A stretch of DNA of 24,058 bases from assembly GCA_022361135.1 (NCBI GenBank), contig JAKSBM010000928.1:1-24058 (forward strand), in the 5' to 3' direction. Source of the stretch: Desulfobacterales bacterium (lineage in GTDB: Bacteria; Desulfobacterota; Desulfobacteria; Desulfobacterales; Desulfobacteraceae). The translations under genes and the position numbers were made by a program. The notes below the pieces were generated by a model. That model did no database searches, was not told the DNA's origin, and saw nothing but the letters and a program-made list of their open reading frames with translations. Positions 7,876 to 15,495 of this stretch are shown piece by piece (position 1 is the first letter of the stretch; the number at the start of each line of letters is the position of its first letter).

Positions 7876-9045
7876 ATGATCCTGAGTATGCTTGACAATG
7901 ACTTGTACAAATTTACCATGCAACAGGCCGTGCACATGCTTTACCCCAGAGCCGAGGCCGAATACCGGTTTACGAACCGGGGACAGACCCCCTTTCCGGA
8001 AGGGTTTGGTCAGGAACTCTCGGTGCGGGTAAAGGAAATGGCCAACCTTTCGTTGTCAAGGGAAGAAAAGGAATACCTGAATCAGGTCTGTTACTTTCTC
8101 ACCCCGGTTTATCTGGACTACCTGGAAACCTATCGGTTTAACCCGGACGAGGTTCAGATTTCCCAGGAGGGTTCGGAACTCTCCCTGAGGGTGAAGGGGC
8201 CCTGGTACCGGACCATCCTCTGGGAAGTCCCCCTCATGGCCCTGATTTCCGAAATCTATTTCTCCATGACCGGTTCCACGGTTTATTCCCGGGAAGAAAT
8301 CCGTACCATCAACCAGGCCAAGGCTCGGAAGCTGGCGGACAACGGAGTTCGGTTTGCCGATTTCGGCACCCGCCGACGCTATTCATCGGCCAACCATTTC
8401 AACCTCATTGAAGACCTGGTGGCCACCCCGGACAATACCCTCAACGGCACCAGCAATGTCCACTTTGCCCGCCATTTCGGCATCACCCCCATTGGCACCC
8501 TGGCCCATGAATGGTTCATGTTCCACGGGGTCCTGTCGGGCTATCAGATGGCCAACATGGCGGCCCAGGACGCCTGGGTCCGTGTCTTCCAGGGGGATCT
8601 GGGCATTGCCCTGGCCGACACCTACACCACCGATGTCTTCCTCTCGGGTTTTGATACCCTCAATGCCAAGCTCTTTGACGGGGTCCGCCATGACTCCGGG
8701 GATCCCATCCAGTTCCTGGACAAAATCATGGACCATTATTCCGAACTCCACATTGACCCCATCAGCAAGAGTATTGTCTTTTCCGACGGTCTCAATGTGG
8801 ACAAGGCCATTGCCATCCACAGGGCCTGCCAGGGAAAGATCCGCGATGCCTACGGCATCGGCACCAACCTCACCAATGATGTGGGGGTCAAGCCATTGAA
8901 CATTGTCATTAAACTCTCCCAATGCCGTCCCACCCCCCGCCGCCCCTGGCAGCCCACGGTGAAATTGTCCGACGATCCGGGCAAGCACACCGGGGATTCT
9001 GCAGAATTGGAAAACTGCATGCGGATTTTAAATCTGACCCGATAA
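7876..9045 (+). CDS. pncB: Nicotinate phosphoribosyltransferase
   Basis: The enzyme joins nicotinate to phosphoribosyl pyrophosphate, using ATP, to give nicotinate mononucleotide for NAD synthesis. The 389-residue length fits the PncB family. Recognisable blocks are LSMLDNDLYKFTMQQAV at the N-terminus, DFGTRRRYS, GTSNVHFAR followed by GTLAHEWFM (the region of the phosphorylated His in this family), GVRHDSGDP, and YGIGTNLTNDVG near the C-terminus. The frame opens earlier at 7828, but the ATG at 7876 is chosen: GGAAG lies five bases upstream, the product then begins MILSMLDNDLYK as the family does, and the earlier start would overlap the candidate promoter. Its stop lies four bases from that of the convergent ATPase gene. 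Confidence 0.94.
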   Translation: MILSMLDNDLYKFTMQQAVHMLYPRAEAEYRFTNRGQTPFPEGFGQELSVRVKEMANLSLSREEKEYLNQVCYFLTPVYLDYLETYRFNPDEVQISQEGSELSLRVKGPWYRTILWEVPLMALISEIYFSMTGSTVYSREEIRTINQAKARKLADNGVRFADFGTRRRYSSANHFNLIEDLVATPDNTLNGTSNVHFARHFGITPIGTLAHEWFMFHGVLSGYQMANMAAQDAWVRVFQGDLGIALADTYTTDVFLSGFDTLNAKLFDGVRHDSGDPIQFLDKIMDHYSELHIDPISKSIVFSDGLNVDKAIAIHRACQGKIRDAYGIGTNLTNDVGVKPLNIVIKLSQCRPTPRRPWQPTVKLSDDPGKHTGDSAELENCMRILNLTR

Positions 9046-9049
9046 AATT

Positions 9050-10093
9050 TTATCCAGCCTGGCTGTGTCGACGGGCCAGCCAGGCCTCAAAATCCAGGAT
9101 TTCCCAAGGCATTTCCGCCTGGGATGAAGGCGTTGAAACGGGCTGCTGTTGTGCTTCCAAAAGCGTTTTCATCTCGTCCAAGGCCCGGGTCATTTCGACC
9201 ATGCGTGCCTCCATGCGCTCCCACCTGGCATCCTCTCTTTCCCGCTGTTTCCGTTGCGCGGCATCGGCTTCCTTTTTTTCAGCCGCCTTCCCCCTGGGCA
9301 TCATGTGCCCCAGGCATTGATTCCAGAACATTTCCAGGGGAAGATCGCCGGCCGGACCACCGCTGTCTGCCATTTTCCGGGCCAGGGCCTGGACACTCCG
9401 GGCGGCCGGTCCATCGGGAAAAAGCATGACAAAGGGAATCTGGGAGGCCACGGCCACGGGCACATTGGGATCATGGGCCACGATGCCACGGGCGGACAGG
9501 GAAATGGGCAGAAACCGTTCCACGGTGCGTTTGAGCTGGGTATAGGCCTTTTTGGCCCCGGCCGCACTCTTCACCTGGTTCACCACCACCCGGATGGGGG
9601 GGATGTCGGAATAGCGGGTGAGCACCTTGACCAGGGAATAGGCATCGGTGAGGGACGTGGGCTCCGGGGTGATCACCAACAAAATTTCATGGCAGGCCCG
9701 GCAAAAGGCCAAAACCTGGGCGGAGATTCCGGCCGAGGTGTCAAAGATGAAATAATCATAGGTATCCAGGTCCAGAAATGCCTGGATGAGTTTCCCGGCC
9801 TGTGACGGGGTCATATCGGCCATGCGGGCCACCCCGGTGCTGCCGGGGATGATGTCCAGCCCCTGGAAATCCTGGACCAGAATATCCCGAAGCTGCTTTT
9901 CCCCGGCCATCACGGTTTCCAAACCAAATTCCGGATAAATACCGGTGAGGATATTCACATTGGCCAGCCCCAGATCGGCGTCAAACAAACAAACCCGATG
10001 GCCGGAGGCCGCCAGGGAGAGCGCCATGTTCAAGCTGATGCTGGTTTTCCCCACACCGCCCTTTCCGCTGGTGATGGTGATTATTTTTGCCAT
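9050..10093 (-). CDS. FlhG/MinD-like P-loop ATPase with C-terminal coiled coil
   Basis: This 347-residue member of the ParA/MinD class starts directly at the deviant Walker A loop (SGKGGVGKTS, K11 and K16). FlhG-like blocks follow: FDADLGLANVN, GLDIIPGSTGVARM and FDTSAGIS. FlhG/FleN proteins set flagellar number and placement, but no flagellar gene is present. The N-terminal DQAxxLR activator helix that FlhG uses on FlhF is missing. After about residue 260 the ATPase fold gives way to a charged coiled coil (AEKKEADAAQRKQREREDAR and onward) and a tail ending EAWLARRHSQAG. GGAGG lies 7 bases before the ATG. The start overlaps the previous gene by 13 bases, so translation is probably coupled. 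A role as a polar or membrane positioning ATPase for the operon is inference. Confidence 0.88.
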   Translation of the reverse strand: MAKIITITSGKGGVGKTSISLNMALSLAASGHRVCLFDADLGLANVNILTGIYPEFGLETVMAGEKQLRDILVQDFQGLDIIPGSTGVARMADMTPSQAGKLIQAFLDLDTYDYFIFDTSAGISAQVLAFCRACHEILLVITPEPTSLTDAYSLVKVLTRYSDIPPIRVVVNQVKSAAGAKKAYTQLKRTVERFLPISLSARGIVAHDPNVPVAVASQIPFVMLFPDGPAARSVQALARKMADSGGPAGDLPLEMFWNQCLGHMMPRGKAAEKKEADAAQRKQREREDARWERMEARMVEMTRALDEMKTLLEAQQQPVSTPSSQAEMPWEILDFEAWLARRHSQAG

Positions 10094-11067
10094 GGTCTTT
10101 CCTCCACGGATAGGGGGGATGCCTTCACCCGGATCTGTCCCTGGTGGCGCTCCAAACCAAATGCCACCACATGGGACCGTTGCGCCCTGCGAATCCGGCT
10201 GTGGGACTCCTGGATAAAGGCCTGGAAAAGCAGCCTCCGATCCGGGGGTTTTCCCATGCCGCCCAATTGTCGCAATCGTTCATACCGGTGATAGAGGGCA
10301 TGTACCAGATCGGTTTCGGCCAGGGGATCGGAAATGGTAACGCTAAAATCCAGGAGTCGATCCACTTCATTTCCAAATCCGGATTCCCCCTGTTTTGCCC
10401 CTAAATCTTCCCCATAGAGAAGGCGAAAAAACCACGAAAAACCGGAGTAGGGAATGAATACCGGCTTGAACCGATATTGGGGAAACAACCCATCCAATTC
10501 CTTCAAGGGGATCAGGTTGTCCGGATCCGTGATCCCGCACAAGAGGACTTGTTCCTTGAGAATCAGGGGGATCATCCCGTGCTGCCGTGCCTGGGAACTG
10601 GAAATGATCTGGCCCAACTCGCCCTTAAGGCCGGAATTGAAAATGATGTCGGAGATGGAGCGCAGGGGGATGTGAAAAAGATCAAACAAAAGTTGTTGCA
10701 GGGCGGGCCTGGGAACCTGTTTTTCATCCAACAACAGGCTGATCAGTGGGGCATCGCCCTCCCCGGCCCGGCGGACCAATGCCTCCACCTCCGAGGTGGA
10801 CAAAAGCCCATTCCGGACCAAACCCTCTTCCAGGGACAAGAGCTTCCCATGTTTTTTCAACACACAATAACTGTCCATGGGGGTGACCAGATTCAGGTCA
10901 CAGAGTACCATGCCGAAGAGCCGCTGTTTTGACCCGGCCACCCCCGATGTCCCCTGCTTCTGGAGCGCCCGGGCCCGGGTAATGTCCGATGGATGGATCA
11001 GCCCCTCGGCCACCATGAGGTCGCCGCTTCGGGATTCCGAGGTTTCATTTAATGCATGCAGGGCCAT
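10081..11067 (-). CDS. Stand-alone GspE/PilB N-domain (MshEN-like) protein without ATPase
   Basis: In type II secretion and type IV pilus ATPases this N-terminal domain precedes the motor; here the 328-residue protein has no Walker A or B motif. Repeats of the pattern [R]xGxxLxxxGxIxxxxLxxxLxxQ are visible at residues 13-38 (RSGDLMVAEGLI...ALQKQ), 49-73 (RLFGMVLCDLNLV...), about 79-100 (LEEGLVRNGLL...) and 107-130 (PLISLLLDEKQV...). A T2SSE_N-like fold region then runs to about 210 (SSSQARQHGMIPL...LCGITDPDN). Known MshEN domains bind cyclic-di-GMP through tandem motifs of this type. The C-terminal third is unassigned. The ATG at 11067 is preferred because GGAG is 6 bases upstream; an in-frame ATG at 11079 would overlap the kinase gene by 11 bases. 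It lies between kinase and ATPase genes in a coupled operon. Confidence 0.82.
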   Translation of the reverse strand: MALHALNETSESRSGDLMVAEGLIHPSDITRARALQKQGTSGVAGSKQRLFGMVLCDLNLVTPMDSYCVLKKHGKLLSLEEGLVRNGLLSTSEVEALVRRAGEGDAPLISLLLDEKQVPRPALQQLLFDLFHIPLRSISDIIFNSGLKGELGQIISSSQARQHGMIPLILKEQVLLCGITDPDNLIPLKELDGLFPQYRFKPVFIPYSGFSWFFRLLYGEDLGAKQGESGFGNEVDRLLDFSVTISDPLAETDLVHALYHRYERLRQLGGMGKPPDRRLLFQAFIQESHSRIRRAQRSHVVAFGLERHQGQIRVKASPLSVEERPWQK

Positions 11068-11068
11068 T

Positions 11069-13189
11069 TTATTCTCCATTTACCGGCAGGGTGACCACGA
11101 AACGGGCGCCTTCTCCGGGTTGACTCTGACATTGAATACGACCGTTGAGTTCCTTGACAATGGAATGGACAATGGCCAGTCCCAGTCCCTTATTCTGGCC
11201 CGGGGCCTTGGAGGAATTATAGGGTTCAAAGAGGTGGTCCATGATCTCCTGGGGAATGCCCGGGCCTGTGTCGGTGATGCAGATCTCAATCCAACCGGGC
11301 AATTTCTGTTTTTCATCGATGAGAATCCGTGCGGACTCGGCAATGTACCGGGTGGAAATCCGGATTTCACCCCCCTCTTCCAGGGCCTCGGCCCCGTTCT
11401 TCACGAGATTGATCAAAACCTGTTTCAACCCGTTGGGATCCGTCCGGACCTGGGGAAGATCCGGGTCCAGCTCCAGTCGGGTCTGGATTTTCCGGGGCAG
11501 GAGGATGGACTTTTTTAAAATTTCCAGGATCCGGGTGGCCAGGGGATTCACCTCAACCATGTCAAATCCACCGATGCGGGGGCGGGAGTACCGGGACAAG
11601 CCCTCCAGGAGCAAAGAAATCCGCTGCATCTCTTCCTTCACCACGGAAAGTTCATCCTGGGCCGGATGCTTGTCCGGCAGCTTCAAACTCAAACTTTCCA
11701 TGTAACTTTTCAGGATGGAGAGGGGATTATTAATCTCGTGGATCACCTTGTCGGTCATGGTGGCATAGGCTTCCATCTTTTTCTCATTGAGATTCCGGGC
11801 ATACTCCTGGTTGAATCTCAGAGTCTCCATGCAGGCGGCGGCCTGGCGGGCAAAGAGGGATAAAAGGCCCTGGGTCTTGTCCAATTGACGCTTCAACTCC
11901 CCATCGCACCCCAGGACCAGGATCCCCGAAGGGGAATCGGAATGGATCAGGGGAAGGGTATAAAATCCCGGGGTTTCCAGCAGGCGAACAATCTGGGTAT
12001 CGGAAATGGCCAAATCCGTTTTTTCCGCCACATCCAGGCTGCAGAGCCGGGTCTTTTTCCGCAGACTTTTCGCCAGGAGACTGGAGGTGCTGTCCAGGGG
12101 AAGGGCAATGCTTTCGATGATTTTTAAGCTCTTGTCCCGGCGGGGGGCGGTGCCGTTGAGCATGGCCCCCTTGGCATCCGGAAAAAAGAAAAAGAGGCGG
12201 GGCACATGGAAGATGATCTTGAGTCCCCGCTCCAACACCTCCATGAGTTCTTCCTGGGTCCGGGCGGAAAACAATTGCTCCAGGGTGCCGTAAAAAAGGG
12301 AAAAATCCTTAATTTCCCATACCAATTGGGCCTCTTCCCGGCTTTTCTTTTTGGGATCCCGGGTCTGGATTCCCAGGGTCTTTGCCATATCCCGAACCTC
12401 GGATTCCGCCTCCTGGCCCAATTCCACCAGCCGATTGGCTGGCACCGGGAGATCGGGTTCCAATTGGGAGAGGGTTTCCACGGCCTTATTTCCGGCCAGC
12501 ACCCGGGCCAGGAAAAGAATTTGGACATGGTTCATTTCCCCGGCGATGCGGTCCACGGGCGCATTGAGGCTTCCCACGGCATCGGCCAGCAGAGGGTTCA
12601 AGCCCCAATGGCCAAAAAGCCAGGCACTGACCTCGGTGGAATCCACCCCCATGAGGCGGCTCTCAATGCGCCCCATATCGCTTTCATTTACCTTTTTTCG
12701 CAGCAGGGCGCCATACTCCCTGGGGTAAAGCTGCATGAGGACCAACCGGCCAATGTTATGGAGCAGGCCGGCCAAAAAGAATTCGTCGGGTTCGGCCTCC
12801 CCGCTTTCCTGGGCGATGCGCCGGGCCAATACCGCGGTTTTATAGGAATGGAACCAAAAGGCATTGATATTGAATTCGGGTATTTTTTTGGCGATGCTGA
12901 AAAAGTGCATGGCCGAAGAACTGATGGCAATGTTCCGGATGGTGTCCAGCCCCAGGTAAACCACGGCCGCCTTCACAGAGTTGACCTCCCGGGGCAGGTT
13001 CACATAGGAAGAGCCCATAATTTGAAGGAGTTTGGAGGTCAGAGCCGGGTCCGTGGAAATGATATCGGTGAGCTCCCGGGTGCTGCTGTTGCCGTCATTG
13101 CAGGCGCGGATCAATTTCAACATCACCTGGGGCAATTGGGGAAGATGTCTGGACTGTTTAATTTTGTCAAACAGGGTCTTTTTTGCCAT
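11069..13189 (-). CDS. HDOD-domain sensor histidine kinase (HDOD-GAF-HisKA-HATPase)
   Basis: This 706-residue soluble protein has no membrane segment. Residues about 14-210 form an HDOD domain (LPQLPQVMLKLIRACND, ISTDPALTSKLLQIMGS, AGLLHNIGRLVLMQLYP). HDOD resembles the HD phosphohydrolase fold without its catalytic set and acts in signalling. A GAF-like segment spans about 300-460. The kinase core has MTDKVIHEINNPL with phospho-acceptor H484, an N box NLVKNGAEAL, a DTGPGIP box and KGLGLAIVHSIV. No receiver domain is attached and no response regulator gene is adjacent, so its partner is unknown. An in-frame TGA two codons upstream fixes the ATG. The ribosome binding site is weak. This is the first gene of a three-gene unit with the MshEN-like protein and the FlhG-like ATPase. 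Confidence 0.9.
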   Translation of the reverse strand: MAKKTLFDKIKQSRHLPQLPQVMLKLIRACNDGNSSTRELTDIISTDPALTSKLLQIMGSSYVNLPREVNSVKAAVVYLGLDTIRNIAISSSAMHFFSIAKKIPEFNINAFWFHSYKTAVLARRIAQESGEAEPDEFFLAGLLHNIGRLVLMQLYPREYGALLRKKVNESDMGRIESRLMGVDSTEVSAWLFGHWGLNPLLADAVGSLNAPVDRIAGEMNHVQILFLARVLAGNKAVETLSQLEPDLPVPANRLVELGQEAESEVRDMAKTLGIQTRDPKKKSREEAQLVWEIKDFSLFYGTLEQLFSARTQEELMEVLERGLKIIFHVPRLFFFFPDAKGAMLNGTAPRRDKSLKIIESIALPLDSTSSLLAKSLRKKTRLCSLDVAEKTDLAISDTQIVRLLETPGFYTLPLIHSDSPSGILVLGCDGELKRQLDKTQGLLSLFARQAAACMETLRFNQEYARNLNEKKMEAYATMTDKVIHEINNPLSILKSYMESLSLKLPDKHPAQDELSVVKEEMQRISLLLEGLSRYSRPRIGGFDMVEVNPLATRILEILKKSILLPRKIQTRLELDPDLPQVRTDPNGLKQVLINLVKNGAEALEEGGEIRISTRYIAESARILIDEKQKLPGWIEICITDTGPGIPQEIMDHLFEPYNSSKAPGQNKGLGLAIVHSIVKELNGRIQCQSQPGEGARFVVTLPVNGE

Positions 13190-13248
13190 TTTTCACATTA
13201 CGACCATGGTTAGGAAATGCGCATCCGTATCAACATTGTGTCTGTGTT

Positions 13249-13277
13249 TTGTCTGTATAGTTATTTTATGATACTAA
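13249..13277 (+). promoter_or_regulatory. Candidate promoter for the ferritin-like gene
   Basis: TTGTCT (13249-13254) and TACTAA (13272-13277) are 17 bases apart, about 44 bases before the ATG at 13321. Both hexamers match four of six consensus positions. It lies in an AT-rich patch between the divergent genes. Weak evidence. Confidence 0.3.
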
Positions 13278-13282
13278 ATCAA
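13254..13282 (-). promoter_or_regulatory. Candidate promoter for the HDOD kinase operon
   Basis: On the minus strand TTGATT (13282-13277) and TATACA (13259-13254) are 17 bases apart, about 65 bases upstream of the kinase ATG. It overlaps a plus-strand candidate almost completely, so the two divergent units may compete for polymerase. The hexamers are only fair matches. Confidence 0.3.
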
Positions 13283-13320
13283 TAGTTTTACCAAAAAAGA
13301 AAGCAAAGGAACCCCCACCC

Positions 13321-13800
13321 ATGTTTACCCTGGACGATTTACTGGACATTGCCGTTAAAATGGAGGAAAACGGAGCCGCCATCTATAAGGAAGCGGCACG
13401 CCATGCCTCGGATCCCGCCTTGAAGGAGCTGCTCACCTGGATGGCCGATGAAGAAATTGCGCACGGTCAATGGTTCATGGCCCAGAAAGGGGCATCTGCC
13501 CCCTCCCATCCCCAGGACGGCATGCTGCCGGAAATCCTCCACGAAATGATGGGCGATCGAAGCCTTTCCCTGGACGATGTGGACTTTTCATCCATCGCAT
13601 CGCCCCAGGCCCTCCTGGCAGTGTTCACGGAATTTGAGACCGATACCCTTCTCTTCTATGATTTCCTGGAGGCCTTTCTGGAAGATCCCCAGGCCCTGGC
13701 CGGTCTGGAAAAAATCAAGGCCGAGGAAAAGGCCCACATCAAGAAACTCCAGGAAATCGCCAAGGGGTATTCCCCGGGCTCCTTCCCAAAATCCAAATAA
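13321..13800 (+). CDS. Ferritin-like (rubrerythrin-type) diiron protein
   Basis: This 159-residue all-helical protein shows the diiron pattern of rubrerythrin-like four-helix bundles: Glu in MEENGAAIYKEAA (E15/E16), E45xxH48 in DEEIAHGQWF, Glu in TEFETDTLLFYDFLEAF (E104/E106) and E136xxH139 in AEEKAHIKKL. The rubredoxin domain of classical rubrerythrin is missing, so any electron donor must be a separate protein. Relatives reduce peroxide or handle iron in anaerobes; the exact activity here is not visible. AGGA lies about 10 bases before the ATG. The gene is 84 bases upstream of selO on the same strand and divergent from the HDOD kinase operon. Confidence 0.85.
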   Translation: MFTLDDLLDIAVKMEENGAAIYKEAARHASDPALKELLTWMADEEIAHGQWFMAQKGASAPSHPQDGMLPEILHEMMGDRSLSLDDVDFSSIASPQALLAVFTEFETDTLLFYDFLEAFLEDPQALAGLEKIKAEEKAHIKKLQEIAKGYSPGSFPKSK

Positions 13801-13884
13801 TTTTCCCCCCTGGCCTTCGCCTTTTCCGTGGAATGATTATGGTATGGAAATACCCCCAATAATTCCTTTTCCCGGAGGACTGCC

Positions 13885-15495
13885 ATGGAGAAACTGGACC
13901 CACTCTTTAAGGACGTCTCCTTTGACAACCGTTTTGTTCAAGGGTTGCCCGGAGACCCGGACCATACCCCCACGCCCCGCCAGGTCACCGGGGCCTGTTT
14001 TTCACGGGTCACCCCCAGGCGGGCGGGCCGCCCCAGCCTGGTGGCCTTTTCCAAACCCCTGGCCCGGACCATGGGATTTGATCCAAAGCGCATCCAGGAC
14101 TCAAAGGCCTTCACCCATCTCTTGGCCGGCAATGCCCTCCATCCCCAAATGGATCCCTTTGCCATGTGTTACGGCGGCCATCAGTTCGGCCATTGGGCCG
14201 GACAATTGGGGGATGGCAGGGCCATCAACCTGGGGGAAATCCTCTCCCCCGGGGGCCAGCGTTGGATACTCCAGCTCAAGGGGGCGGGGCTCACCCCCTA
14301 TTCCCGCCGGGCGGACGGCCTGGCCGTACTCCGTTCCTCCATCCGTGAATTCTTATGCAGTGAGGCCATGTACCACCTAGGTATTCCCACCACCCGGGCA
14401 TTGAGCCTGGTCCGCACCGGGGACCTGGTGGAAAGGGACATGTTCTACGACGGCCACCCCAAAATGGAACCCGGGGCCGTGGTCTGCCGCACCGCCCCCT
14501 CCTTCATCCGATTCGGAAATTTTCAGCTGCCGGCGGCCCGGGGGGATATTCCCCTGCTGAAACAATTATTGGATTACACCCTGGCCGTGGATTTTCCCCA
14601 TTTGGATCCCCGGGATCCCCGGTGCTACCTTGACTTTTTCAGGGAGGTCTGTGAACGGACATGCACCCTCATGGTCCATTGGATGCGGGTGGGATTTGTC
14701 CACGGGGTAATGAACACGGACAATATGTCCATCCTGGGCCTCACCCTGGATTACGGGCCCTATGGCTGGCTGGAGGCCTACGATCCCCAGTGGACCCCCA
14801 ACACCACCGATGCCCAGGGCCGGCGCTATGCCTTTGCCAACCAGCCCGACATGGCCCTGTGGAACCTGGCCCAACTGGCCCAGGCCCTCCACCCCCTTAT
14901 TTCCGACAGCCAGGGCCTCCAGGACCAACTCCAGGCATTTGCCCGGACCTTTAAAAATGATTGGGAAACCATGATGGGGGAAAAACTGGGCTTTTTCCAG
15001 CGAGGTCATCCCCTGCCCGCCCCCATATCGGAACTCATCCAGGATCTCCATCCCCTGCTGGTGGCAACCCATGCCGATTTCACCCGATTTTTCCGGGCCC
15101 TGGGACGGGACACGATGCCCCACCGGCAATCCGATACCCTGCCCAAAGCAATTAAAACGGCCCTTTATCGGCCGGAGAAAAACGATCCCGGACACATGAA
15201 AAATCTGGCCCGGTGGCTGCACCAACGACGGCAGTTACTCAAGGCCTTCCCCATGGATCCGGAACGACGCCGGTGCGCCATGGACCAGGTCAACCCCAAA
15301 TATGTGCTGCGGAACTACCTGGTCCAGGAGGCCATTGACCTGGCCGAGCAAGGGGATGACTCACGCATCCATACCCTGCTCAAGCTGATCGAAACCCCCT
15401 ATGCCCGGCAGCCGGGCATGGAAGAATTTGCAAAGAAACAGCCGGAATGGGCCCGGCACCGACCGGGCTGCTCCATGCTCTCATGCAGCTCATGA
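13885..15495 (+). CDS. selO: Protein adenylyltransferase SelO (YdiU family)
   Basis: SelO is a pseudokinase-fold enzyme that transfers AMP from ATP to protein Ser, Thr or Tyr and is linked to redox homeostasis. The 536-residue length is near the family norm. Conserved blocks are CYGGHQFGHWAGQLGDGRA (from residue about 95), LQLKGAGLTPYSRRADG with K132, VRTGDLVER, and VHGVMNTDNMSILGLTLDYGPYG, in which N280 and D289 fit the family metal-binding pair. The protein ends CSMLSCSS: the position that is selenocysteine in animal SelO is an ordinary Cys codon (TGC), and TGA follows as the stop. GGAGG six bases before the ATG supports the start. The 3' end overlaps the convergent MscS-like gene by 6 bases. 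Confidence 0.95.
   Translation: MEKLDPLFKDVSFDNRFVQGLPGDPDHTPTPRQVTGACFSRVTPRRAGRPSLVAFSKPLARTMGFDPKRIQDSKAFTHLLAGNALHPQMDPFAMCYGGHQFGHWAGQLGDGRAINLGEILSPGGQRWILQLKGAGLTPYSRRADGLAVLRSSIREFLCSEAMYHLGIPTTRALSLVRTGDLVERDMFYDGHPKMEPGAVVCRTAPSFIRFGNFQLPAARGDIPLLKQLLDYTLAVDFPHLDPRDPRCYLDFFREVCERTCTLMVHWMRVGFVHGVMNTDNMSILGLTLDYGPYGWLEAYDPQWTPNTTDAQGRRYAFANQPDMALWNLAQLAQALHPLISDSQGLQDQLQAFARTFKNDWETMMGEKLGFFQRGHPLPAPISELIQDLHPLLVATHADFTRFFRALGRDTMPHRQSDTLPKAIKTALYRPEKNDPGHMKNLARWLHQRRQLLKAFPMDPERRRCAMDQVNPKYVLRNYLVQEAIDLAEQGDDSRIHTLLKLIETPYARQPGMEEFAKKQPEWARHRPGCSMLSCSS

Noticed and set aside
11067..11079. Upstream ATG at 11079 for the MshEN-like gene
   Set aside because: No ribosome binding site precedes it, while the ATG at 11067 has GGAG six bases upstream. 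It remains possible but less likely.
15460..15495. Possible selenocysteine in SelO
   Set aside because: The C-terminal position is TGC (Cys). The only TGA is the terminal codon after Ser-Ser, with no coding continuation resembling the family.
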